Below, piece after piece: positions 37,191 through 48,100 of a stretch of 64,000 nt of DNA. The DNA is taken from assembly GCF_963855985.1 (NCBI RefSeq), contig NC_087109.1, forward strand, positions 3,306,001-3,370,000, in the 5' to 3' direction. Within the stretch, counting starts at the first letter, position 1. Each line of letters starts with the position of its first letter. This DNA comes from Ostrinia nubilalis (Eukaryota; Arthropoda; Insecta; Lepidoptera; Crambidae). Position numbers and translations under genes: made by a program. The notes beneath the pieces are model-generated. The model made no database searches. It was given only the letters and a program-made list of their open reading frames with translations, and was not told where the DNA came from.

Positions 37191-39498
37191 TAATATTAGT
37201 AGGTATACATACATACATAACTTGCTGTTCCAAATTTTCGTCATTCGTTTTCGTTTCATCGCTAAAAATAACTTAATTTTATTTTTCATTACGTCTGAAA
37301 TAGAATTTGTTGTAAAAATAGACTGTAATGAAAAATAACAATAAAATATTTTAATTACCACGTGATCGCAAAATCGACCACCAAGATTTTGCGGATACAC
37401 TATAAAAGTCCAGCTACCTGTCAAAGATCAACGTACGCGTGACACATGTCAGCAGAGCACCGAGCGACGTGACCTCACTCTGGAACGCCTCGAGGCGGAC
37501 TGAATTTGAACGTTTCGTGCGCGGCGTTTTATAGTACTTTTCAAATACTCATAGAAAAAAAATTACAATGAATTATTTTAAATTTCAAAGTAAATATTTT
37601 AGATAAGATATTCTTCTATTATATTAAGCTATTTTTGTGTTGAATAAAGGAAGAATATTAATGAAAAAATCACTTTGATTTTTGGGTATTTCACGTTCTT
37701 TTAATTTGTGATTTCTTATTGTAAAATGCTTAAATCTAAAAATTTTCTCAGATAACTATTTGCCCAAGGATCTATGCTATAGGATATAAATGTTTGTTAA
37801 ATCGTTTTCACAGTATTTTTATAAAAATTTCAGCTTGTAAACTGACACTAAAGTGGAAATTTACAAAACCTGTGTGGACTTATCTTGATAGAATTCTTAA
37901 ATGCTAAACTAATCGCAATATTTTCTCAATTAACTATTTAGACGACGAAATTGCCTAACTATTTATGCCTATAACATATTTGTAGTATTACTGGTTAATG
38001 ATTGTAACGAGTTGAAAAAGTACTGTTTTTGCGCCAAACGGCGTAAACGCTCTTAATAATGAAATGTATGTTTATAAAACTTGAATTATAAAAATATTCA
38101 AAAATCCTTAGCTTAATTTTACTTTCTATACATTAACAGTTGATAATAATATATTTTTATCATTGAAGTTTTCATAATTTTTCACGTTTTTTATTTTCAT
38201 AATATGTATGTAATTTATGTGTGTGAAAACAATCATTTTAATTCGTAATTATAACAATTTTTACTTTTGTATGTAATGTGTTTTAGAATAAAACTATAAA
38301 GTAGTTTTTAACGTGTACATAGTAAAATAAGGTAGTTATCAGGGAAGCTTTTTGTGATAAATAAATATTTAAATGTGTAAATATGTTTTTTTATTTATTT
38401 ACCAAAGGGTTAAGAAAAAATAAAACAAGCAAATGACTTTTCGAAGATTTACTTATTTTAATAAATAACCAGCTTAGTTTACAAAAGCATTTTTTTTTTC
38501 GTTTTTCGTCATTTTATTAGAAAATATCATTTGAAACTAACTCACGAGTGATATTATAACATTATTGCCAATAGTTTATCATTTGAGTGTTTTTTTCAAC
38601 AATGATTTTTACTCTTGGTAAAAAATATGTTCCCTTAGGGGTGACTCCACGATACTTATATAAAAAGACTAGGTACAGACAACAATGGTTTATATTTATA
38701 CATTAAAATCTGGAAGATTGGTGATACGTCCAAATGCCAACGTTCATAATTATTTATATTATTAACTCAAATTACTAAGACCCCGCCTACAAAACTATGA
38801 ATCTCGTTAAAAGTCAGCATTTGAACCAGAGTTCAGTCAATCGCAGAACCAAATAATTTTCAATATACCTCTAAAACAGTACTTTAACTGACAACATGTA
38901 AAGGCATTTTCAAATTGGCAACTAAGTGCTACATTCGCTCTGCAGCGTTATGAAAATACCTTAAGTACAATCTTAAAATTATTCTTGACTGATAAGAACT
39001 TTTAACCTAGTGGTGCAGTATCCTATATGAATATCCCAAGTGGGATGAAATAGAACCCCGAATTGGGACGAAAAAGGATCCTTACCGGGTTGAAAAGGGA
39101 GGAAAGTACATTATATCGTTAATTGCCTATTATTTCTAAATATTATTTTAGTGATAAAAACACTGTGATTTTCTCCATATAATATTTGGTTACATGTATT
39201 ACAAAGTATAAAAATAAATATGTATAAAATTGCATGATATAACATTATAATGTATCTTTTCCAGCAATAAACAATTTGTATTACCCATCTTGCTTACACA
39301 CTTCAGCTATAAGTATCGAGTAAGCGAGAGACAAATAATTATATAGCTTCCGGACGGTCTATTGTATATCCTACACATATCCAAGTACATAATTATTTAA
39401 TTATTGTTCATAATATACTCTATTTTAAATCGAATCAGAAAATTGACATCTCACCATTTTAAATTGGTCAAAACATGATTATAGTTCCAAAATACTGA
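37191..39498. other. Intergenic AT-rich DNA
   Basis: Mostly unassigned. CCTCTTTATAATATTAGTAG at the left edge is another Helitron end. No exon-like sequence was found on either strand. Confidence 0.5.
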
Positions 39499-39655
39499 AC
39501 TGTCCTATCCATGACATTGACAGCGGGGCGCCACCGTCAATACCGGATCGCTGATTCCGGTTTTTGCCATGTTGGAAACCACAGGAAACCATATAGTTGA
39601 ACGATGGTAGCGCCCCCCTGTCATTGAGTTTGGTTGGACAGTTCAGCGTGGGTCA
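39499..39655. mobile_element. Short hairpin MITE (CTGAACTGTCC)
   Basis: CTGAACTGTCC...GACATTGACAG..GGGCGC is mirrored by GCGCCCCCCTGTCATTGAG...GGACAGTTCAG. Confidence 0.65.
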
Positions 39656-40132
39656 TCTATATGTCGATCACCAGTGAATTTGGTTGTTGTCTATGGATGA
39701 CAAGACAGTTTTCAACTCGAATCTAAGTATTGTCGAGACCGATTTGGTTCTACGATTGGCGTATAGCCCTCAATTCGACCAGCGATCGGGCGAGTCTCAT
39801 ATAAAATAACTAGCAATTACGATGCAAAATATATAAATTATACCAAATTGACATTACAAAAGTCAATTGAAGAATCTGTTAGGATAATTTTGAGAGGTGA
39901 TTGAATGTTTACGAAATATACACCAAATAAATGTACTTAAACTGTACTAAATGGTACCTAATCATACTATTAGGTACAGTTTTCGTACAATTAATTGTTA
40001 TACATTTCATAACCACTTTAGGTTATCCTAAAAGAGTCTACTTGACTACTTGAGTCGACTGTACGCACTGATCACTAGTCATTGTCTGTGCACGGGCTAC
40101 TAGTCTAAAGGTACGACTTTGCCCATTTCAAC

Positions 40133-40572
40133 GTATTAGTGCCTTTTTCCTGTGGTGCGGATTTCGGCACGCGTGCGGATCTGGTACGTATGGGGCTGCC
40201 CACATTTCATTATTTCATAAATTTTTCCTATTACGCGAGCTAACACGCACGCAATTAGCAGCGTGATTATAAATCGTGTCCCAAAATTCAACGAAAAGAC
40301 GGCGCTTATTTTTTGCTACTTTAGGAAAAATAAGAAAAAAAATATATCTTAATTTTTTTCAATACTTTTCCTACAGTTTAGGAAAACTTACTAAGTTAAA
40401 CTTTAGGAAAAGTAAGAAAATAATCTATCTTACATTTTTTTCTCTCCCTAAAGTAGTCATGACCATGTCCACCCTTTGGCACAACGATAAGTTGAATTTC
40501 GGGACACGATGTATACGCACGCCACAGATTAGAAATACCAAATCCGCATCACAGAAAAAAAGGCACTTATTG
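40133..40572. mobile_element. Hairpin element (AGTGCCTTTTTCCTGTG)
   Basis: AGTGCCTTTTTCCTGTGGTG at the left and CATCACAGAAAAAAAGGCAC at the right. A nested inversion is GTGTCCCAAAATTCAAC (40277) against GTTGAATTTCGGGACAC (40491). A one-end copy lies at about 50525-50580. Confidence 0.72.
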
Positions 40573-42060
40573 TGACCGAATCCGATTCTGTTCGAAAGAT
40601 AAATAAAATGAGCGACAGAATCGGGTCCTATAGCGCTAAAACAAGCAAAGCCATAAAACTATGGTGCATTATGTTTAATCAATAAAAAGCCTACGAGATT
40701 ATCGTAATGTCCACTATAACTACGTTTTTGTATAATTGTGGCCAATAAAACTCATACAGACACGAGATATTAAAATATAATATAGCAGCACACCGATCGT
40801 ACATATTTTCACTTTGTAGTGTCGTCTCTGTCTTACACTATGAGGATGACAAAGACAAAACTACAAAACGAAAGATTCGTCCAACAAGCCATGTGTTTAA
40901 ATTGTCGAGGAATATTAGGAAGTGGCATAAAATAATGTCGCCTAACTTAAAAATAGCCTTTTCATAAGTCCATAAAAATATTTTTTAAGATGTGTTCACA
41001 TTGTAACGTTGAGTGTGAGTGATGTCACGTACTAATGTGAATCTATCTTTAGAGAGGTTTTTCAAAAGTTGATAGTTTCACTTTGAATCGATTTTTTTAA
41101 ACTGTAACTTAATAAATGTTGAATATGCAGCTGAAATAAAAACTGCACATAATCATATTTTCTCGAGAGGGAAAATTAATAAGAAATACTTATTTTTAAA
41201 TTTTCATAAAAAGTGGAGTTACCAACTTTCGAAAAGCGCCTCCTTAATACATATTTTGTTGCCATAAAGTGTCTAATTTACGTATAATGATCAAGTTCAG
41301 TGTTGCTAGTTACCATTTACACAAACATCATATTTAAAAACAAGATTCGATGTGGAAATTGAGTTAGAAAACTCGTTAAAAATCGTCAGTATGACAACAT
41401 TCAGACATAATACACTTTTTTTGTTATTTTTGTTAATTTTATCATTTTTATACGTATCCGATAACAAAGATCACATCACACAATTTCATACGTAAACATT
41501 TACTAAGGAAATTTTAAAAATAATAACAAATTAAAACATCACCCTCACTTAGAGCGGTCGGCTAAGTATCGACACACTAAGCACTGAGATCCGATACTAC
41601 AGACGGAAGGCAATTTAAACTATACTATTTTTTGTATAAAAAATTTACACAACATTTTCTATCATACCAAATATTAGTTTAATAGAAAATACACATTTCC
41701 TAAATATGCTAACCAAATTCGATACAAACCGTTTACCCACAATATGTGATTTGATTGACATAGCAATTAAAATTGGTGTTGCTACCTATGTTTATTTACA
41801 AGTATTTGTTAAAAAATTAATGTAGGGACGTAATTTTATGTATTTTTTTTTTTAATTTAAAGGGTGCTTATAGAGAATTTCAAGTCTAAATGCGTAAAAA
41901 TTCTTATAGAAAATCCATATGGAGCGTATTTATTATTATGATTTTAGGCAGCTGTTATTTGGTCTGGAGCCTAACATAGTCATATTCATATTCATTTATT
42001 TATTGCATCACATATGTATGTATGTACAGTAAGGTCTTATAAAATATGTAAGGTAAACAT
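40573..42060. other. Intergenic AT-rich DNA
   Basis: No gene, RNA or repeat that I can support. Confidence 0.5.
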
Positions 42061-42067
42061 ATGGGCC

Positions 42068-42635
42068 CTAAAGTATGGGAACGGCACGGGAGAGGTGATA
42101 TTGACATATTATGACAGAGCATACAAATCGGAAGATCTGAAGTCTCGCTCGGATCTGAGACCTGGTCGCTTACTATGGGCCTCATAAGAAGGCTCAAGGT
42201 CACCCAAAGGGCGATGGAGCGTGCTATGCTCGGAGTTTCCCTGCGTGATCGAATCAGAAATGAGGAGATCCGTAGGAGAACCAGAGTGACTGACATAGCC
42301 CGCAGAATCGCTAAAATCAAGTGGCAGTGGGCGGGGCACATAGCTCGTAGAGCTGACGGCCGCTGGCGCAGGAAAGTTCTTGAGTGGCGACCACGAGCCG
42401 GAAGACGTAGCGTGGGCAGGCCTCCCACTAGGTGGACTGACGATCTGGTGATGATCGCGGGAATTGCCTGGATGCGAGCGGCGCAGGACCGGTCTTTGTG
42501 GAAATCCGTGGGGGAGGCCTTTGTCCAGCAGTGGACGTCTTTCGGCTGAAACGAACGAACGAACGAAGTCTCGCTAACGTTTAACGTCACAAAAACACCC
42601 TCCCGTGCCGCTGCTATTCCTCAGGCACTGATTGT
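42068..42635. mobile_element. Hairpin family E split by an RTE LINE
   Basis: GTATGGGAACGGCACGGGAG at the left and CCTCCCGTGCCGC...CTCAGGCA at the right. The RTE LINE entered near the hairpin centre. Confidence 0.75.
42150..42564 (+). mobile_element. RTE LINE, 5'-truncated, 11-bp target duplication
   Basis: GAAGTCTCGCT is duplicated at 42139-42149 and 42565-42575. The 124-residue C-terminus (MGLIRRLKVTQRAMERAML...GRPPTRWTDDL) is intact to the TGA, then AAACGAACGAACGAAC. It is the clearest copy of the CGAACGAACG-tailed subfamily. Confidence 0.92.
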
Positions 42636-42840
42636 TAAGTGCTAGCCCTATAGTATAAATTGATTGTTTTTGTAATTAATTCAGAACGACTGATAAAAAT
42701 TACTAGTTTTTTGTTCATATTAAAACCAAGTTCTTCACAATAATAAAGCATTTGTGTAGGCCATGTTATTATTTATTTTGATATACGCCCATTATAAGAC
42801 CACTTTTAGTAAATTCTTCAATATTAACATAATTACTGTA

Positions 42841-43028
42841 ATGAGGGTTTTCGCGAATGAAAGAGCCGCTAGATGGCGGGACGTGGATGTGGGGTCTGAC
42901 TGCTGCGTGATTGGTGGATTTTGACATATCTGTCAATGTCATGTCAAAAATAACCTATCATGCAGCATTTGGATCTCGCGTCTACGTATTGCCATCTGGC
43001 GGATTTTTCATTCGCGAAAACCCTCATT
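42841..43028. mobile_element. MITE family F
   Basis: AATGAGGGTTTTCGCGAATG to CGCGAAAACCCTCATT, 188 bp, inside reversed relative to 29911. Confidence 0.88.
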
Positions 43029-43497
43029 ATTTTAATTCGCGGTCAAAGTATACAACGATGAGTTTTAAATAATTGAGAAATAAAACTTCATAAAGATTTT
43101 GGATTCTAACTAATTAACTACCTTATTATTTAGGGATAAAAATATAGAAAGAGGAGCTAAGGATAACAATTTATATTATACGACAGATATTTATATTTTT
43201 ATACATTACATTATTTTATTTAGATTAGAATCAATTTGATCCTTACAATTTAGAAATATAACCGATGGGCCGATGTTTTTTCTATCTATTGATTGTTAAA
43301 ATTTAATTTAGTAATTATTGAATTTTGGAAAACTATTTTTACTTATGGCAACACACATCGACAGTACTCTATGGTTAGTTCATAATATATTGTCACAGAT
43401 TATATTCAGCCCATCATATAGAACACAGCCCTAAGTGATTATGAACAGTGATTAAAAATCTAGTTTAGTGCGACGGTCACACTTCAAAACAATAAAG

Positions 43498-43846
43498 CTT
43501 CGACCGAACCAACACGTGCAAATCGCCATCGCCGACGCAATCATAGGCCAATGACAGGACACGCGATTAATGACAGGACGCGCGACTAATGACAGGACAC
43601 GTGATTAATGACAGGACGCGCGACCAATGACAGGACAAGCGACCAATGACAGGACGCGCGACTGAGGAAAGGACGCGCGACCAATGACAGGACGCGCGAC
43701 TGAGGAAAGGACGCGCGATCAATGACAGGACGCGTGACCAATAACAGGACGCGCGACCAATGACAGGACGCGCGACCTGTCATTGGCCTATGATCGCGTC
43801 GCGATGGCGATCTGCACGCGTTGGTTTGGTTGAAGCATAACATAAC
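43498..43846. mobile_element. Hairpin family J carrying a minisatellite
   Basis: The left arm CTTCGACCGAACCAACACG...GCAATCATAGGCCAATGAC is mirrored by GTCATTGGCCTATGATCGCG...CGTTGGTTTGGTTGAAG. The centre is a 19-bp tandem array. A second copy (52453-53875) has an unrelated insert instead. Confidence 0.83.
43549..43782 (+). repeat. 19-bp minisatellite (ACGCGCGACCAATGACAGG)
   Basis: About 12-13 units, some variant (ACTGAGGAAAGG). The unit overlaps the CCAATGACAGG end of the flanking arm, from which it probably grew. Confidence 0.85.
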
Positions 43847-44516
43847 ACTTAAGACTCAAGTAAAATTTTCAAGTGGAGAATACCATAGACAAACGCCTTT
43901 TTGACAACCCTGTCTTTTATGATTAAACTAATGAAACTAAGGATTTAAATAAACAAAACACGATTTTGTTAAAGAGTATCAAGCAGGAAGTATTTATATG
44001 AAAAATAAATCAATTTTTTTTTAAATCTAAGTTCCATAAATCAACTAGTATTTTAAATAAGCAGTTCCATAGACAATCCCTAGATCTACTTGGTGAAGCT
44101 TTGAATCAAAAGCTGTACCGGTCTAGATCTCATAGACGCTTCGCGGTGAATCCACGAGCGTTTTCCTTGCTTTCAGCAGTAATTCAATCAAAATGGAACC
44201 TTTGTATTGCTACAAATATAAATCAATAGTATTTTATGAGTTAAGCCTTGTCAAATATGTAATTTGAGAGAGATGTGACTTGTGCATACTTAGAAATAGT
44301 ATGTAGAAAAATGTAAACAGTTTGGGGTCATTTTTTTGCTTGTTCTCTAAAGAACAATAGAAAAAGTGTAATCTGTTGTCCAGCAGATAAAAATGTGTTA
44401 GCAGATTCGTGTCATACATAAATTCATGAATGTTACAAAGATGGCGCCCTTAAACGGTGGCCAGTCAAGTAAATACAATGATGACACTTGATTATTGTCA
44501 CAGAAAAGTGACATCT

Positions 44517-44752
44517 ATGTTCAGAAATATGTCAAACGTGTTCACAAATATGTCAAACGTGTTCACAAATATGTCAAACATGTTCACAAATATTTCACAC
44601 ATGTGTTCACAAATATGTCACACATGTTCACAAATATTTCACACGTGTTCACAAATATGTCACACATGTTCACAAATACTTCACACATGTGTTCACAAAT
44701 ATGTCACACATGTATTCACAAATATGTCACAATATGTGTTCACAAATATGTC
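44517..44752 (+). repeat. Minisatellite of about 20-22 bp (GTTCACAAATATGTCA)
   Basis: Roughly eleven imperfect copies of GTTCACAAATATGTCACACAT. ORFs over it (repeating FTNMSNV or HKYVK) are artefacts of the repeat. Confidence 0.88.
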
Positions 44753-44981
44753 GCACTTTTAATTTAAATACACAGATGGCGCTTCTAGTACAGTGGCTAG
44801 TCAAATAAATACGAAACTTCAGAAAATTTATTAAAAATCATCCGTAAAACAAACATTAGCAACGTAACCGAAAATCAAATCAAATCGTCAATATCTAGAA
44901 AAGTGTGACCGTCCTAGTAATAAATTACCTTCCGCTATAGTATTTAGCCTTGTAGCACTCGAGGTACTTTATCCTTACCAG

Positions 44982-45190
44982 TCAGGCATCCGTCGATATG
45001 CTCTCCTGCTCAGCCTCCTGGCTTTCTCTTTCCTGTTTCCTCTCTTCCGGTTCTTCTGTCCTCTCCTCTTTCTGTTCTGAGGGTCTGGAGTCGGTGGATA
45101 TGGAGCTGGAAGTTAGGCTGTTGGGTTGGGATGACTCTTTGCTTTGGGGCTCTTGTGAGCTGCGGTTCTCTGTGCTTTTTTCTTTTGAAT
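44982..45190 (-). CDS. btz: btz exon 10 in window (stop codon)
   Basis: Acceptor CACATCCACAG; phase 1 in. Encodes a low-complexity polar tail (DSKEKSTENRSSQEPQSKES ... EAEQESISTDA) rich in Ser, Glu and Gln, and ends in TGA at 44984-44982. A GTAAGG follows 7 bases after the stop, a possible 3' UTR splice donor. Confidence 0.8.
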
Positions 45191-48100
45191 CTGTGGATGT
45201 GGGATTTTTTGAGATTAATAAAGTCTATTGTAGTTATTTAATTTTTAGCGTTAAGAGTCGCATCTCAAACTAATTTGAAAATTACAAATAACTTGAAAAA
45301 ATCGAACTGCCTAATAACCCACGACCTTAGGCCGTTTGATTTTTTCAAGTTATTTATAAAGTCTATTGTAGTTGATAGTCAGCATGAAGTAGTTCGTGAC
45401 ACCCAAAGTGGCCAAAAAGTTCGCAACACGTCTTTGTTACAATTAAAATGAGGTTGTGTGTCAACTTTTTGGCCACTTTGTGTGTCACGAACTATTTAAC
45501 GCTGACACCACTGGCGAGTAAGATGTGACAGTAGTGAACGATAAATCTTAATCTATTTTACCATACCCATCGACTTCATACCCCATAACTAAAAAAATCC
45601 TTTCAACTAAATTATATTCTAAGCTATTTCTAAACATGCACTTGCATTTGCGTCAATGTGGAAACCGTAACGCTTTGATATAAAGCTCATAATCGTATGT
45701 TCCAAATGAATGATCTACCATCTTAAAATGGAAACTGAAATCACAGCTTAAGGCGAAAACGAAAATCAAAGTATAAACCATACACATGCGACTAAATGAA
45801 AATAAATGGATGATTCCTACAAATGACATTCTATAGTCTGGTCGCTGAGCACGTAGAATTTTGTCCAATGACCCCAAGCTACCTATCCTTATCGCTCGCG
45901 CGTAATTATATTGCTATTTATTATAATTACGCGCGAGCGATAAGGATGGGTAGCTTGGGGTCATTGGACAAAATTCTACGTGCTCAACGACCAGACTTTA
46001 AATGAACTCAACAAGAAAGTACTAACATAAAACAAAATAATGGTCAAACTTAAAGTGGGAAACTCCTTCCCATTGTTCTTATAACATAGTCTTCGACAGT
46101 CTTCTCTATTTTCTAATTGTTGTTAATGCGGGAATTGAGCCACGCGTGCAGAGAAAGCTTCGCCCAGAGAAGATCTTTGGGAACAGAGGTGGTGTTAGGT
46201 AGGGTTAACAGAAAGAGGTATATGGGCAGGTATACATTAAAATCGATATAACAAGTCAGTCAAAACATTTAAAACTCAAGAACGGCTGAGTTGATTTTGA
46301 GCTGTAGGCTTTGCTCTATTCGTTTCCAGCCCAAATAGCAGAATTTTAAAATATCAGACTAATTCAAATTCATATTTTAAAAAATACAGCTTCATAGGAG
46401 TAGACTTTGTCTATCTGAAATAATGTAGCCCTCACATAATCAGATATTGTTTTAAATAGGCAACATTTCAGAGATTAGTCTTTTCTTATGTACAAACTTA
46501 TAAAATCAACGTTTTAACTGTGGAATAAAATTACAGTATGAAACTTTTATTACTTAGTCATCTATCTATCGTCTTGCAGTGGAAGGAAGCTTTTGAGTTG
46601 GGAAAAAACAATAAAAGGGGAAGTATAGGTATATTACTTGTAAGGATAAAATATGATGTAGGTACTTACCAGCGCCGTGTGTCGCGGGCCAAGGCTTTCT
46701 GACAAACATGTTTTCTACGATCCTGTCTATGTTGTCCTTTTCTGACGAGTTTACTGGCCTGCAAAACAAATTAGGTATGTATAAATATTCAAGAAACAAT
46801 TGGGTAAAAATACTTATAAGTGACAGTGACGAACTACCGTTATTATAATTGCTTTTCTTAGTGGTCCTTAATGATATATTAATCGGACTAATCTATACTT
46901 ATAATAAATCTGTAGAGAGGTCAATTCTGTACATTAAATATATTTTCAAAATAACTATCAGGGGGTGATTAGTGATCGATACTGATGCCAAAAATGCAAT
47001 CAGTAAAATTTTTGTCTGTCTGTCTGTCTGTCTGTATGTTCCTTATAAAAACAAAAACTACTCGACGGATTTTAACGAAACTTGGTAATTATTCTTCATA
47101 CTCCTGGGCAGGTTATAGGATACTTAGGAATTCCCACGGGAATGGGAATTAGCGGGAAAATCGTTTTGTATGAAAAATCTGAACCGCTTAAGTTAGACGC
47201 TTGAAATTCGGCATGCAGGTACCTTAGTAAACTTAAAGCTTAGTTACAACAGGATATTGCAAAATTCCCACGGGAACGGGAGTTAGCGGGAAAAAACATT
47301 TGTATGAAAAATCTAAACCGCGTAAGATAGATGAAGGGGGTAAAACGGGATCCACGCGTACGAAGTCGCGGGCGGCCGCTAGTTGGCAAATAAGAGTCAA
47401 CAACCTGACTCTTATTCGCCTTGCATCTTGTTGTTAACAATCTTTGGAGTAGTCACATTTTGAAAGCTCATTAAAAGTATGTCTATGGGTCAATGTTGGC
47501 TACCGTATTACTATCTAATTTATTCCTATCACTTGCTAGTAGCTAAGACAATGGCACCAACTGGTGAGGACTTTCTCTCACGAGCACGTATTGGCGCCTT
47601 TGTGACTAAGGTCCCGTCACTCGCCAACAGTAACGCTAATTAGTGAGCGCAAATACGGCAGCTTGTATTGGTGTAAACTATCCAATACAAATTAATACTT
47701 CATGTTAGTTATGAAATATACCTGCCCCCGTTGGTACACCGCGTTAAGAATACACAACTATCGCTCTCCGGTCGGGTGCATGCTAGGAATAAGCAGTAGC
47801 AATGCTTCGCTCCCGTTCGTACATTACGTTGAGTATGCAGTCATTGCTCGTCATTCGGGCGCGTATTGTGACTATGTATGAGTGCAGGTAAAGCCTGGTC
47901 CGTGAGCACGTAGAATTGTCCAATGACCCCAAGCTACAAATCCTTATCGCTCGCGCGTAATTATATTGCTGTCGCGACTGTGCGACGGGCGCCCGCAGTG
48001 GGTAGCTTGGGGTCTTTGGACAAAATTCTACGTGCTCACGGACCAGGCTTTAGTCCTTATTCTGCTCTGTCAGGTCTCCCGTTGGTACATAGCGTTAAGA

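Noticed and set aside
43586..43843. 85-residue minus-strand ORF with repeated RASCHWS
   Set aside because: Translation of the 19-bp minisatellite inside hairpin J.
44457..44767. ORFs of about 100 residues with repeating FTNMSNV/HKYVK
   Set aside because: Frames over a 20-22-bp tandem repeat; no splice or start context.
45000..45273. Plus-strand 91-residue Ser/Leu-rich ORF
   Set aside because: Antisense shadow of the last btz exon.
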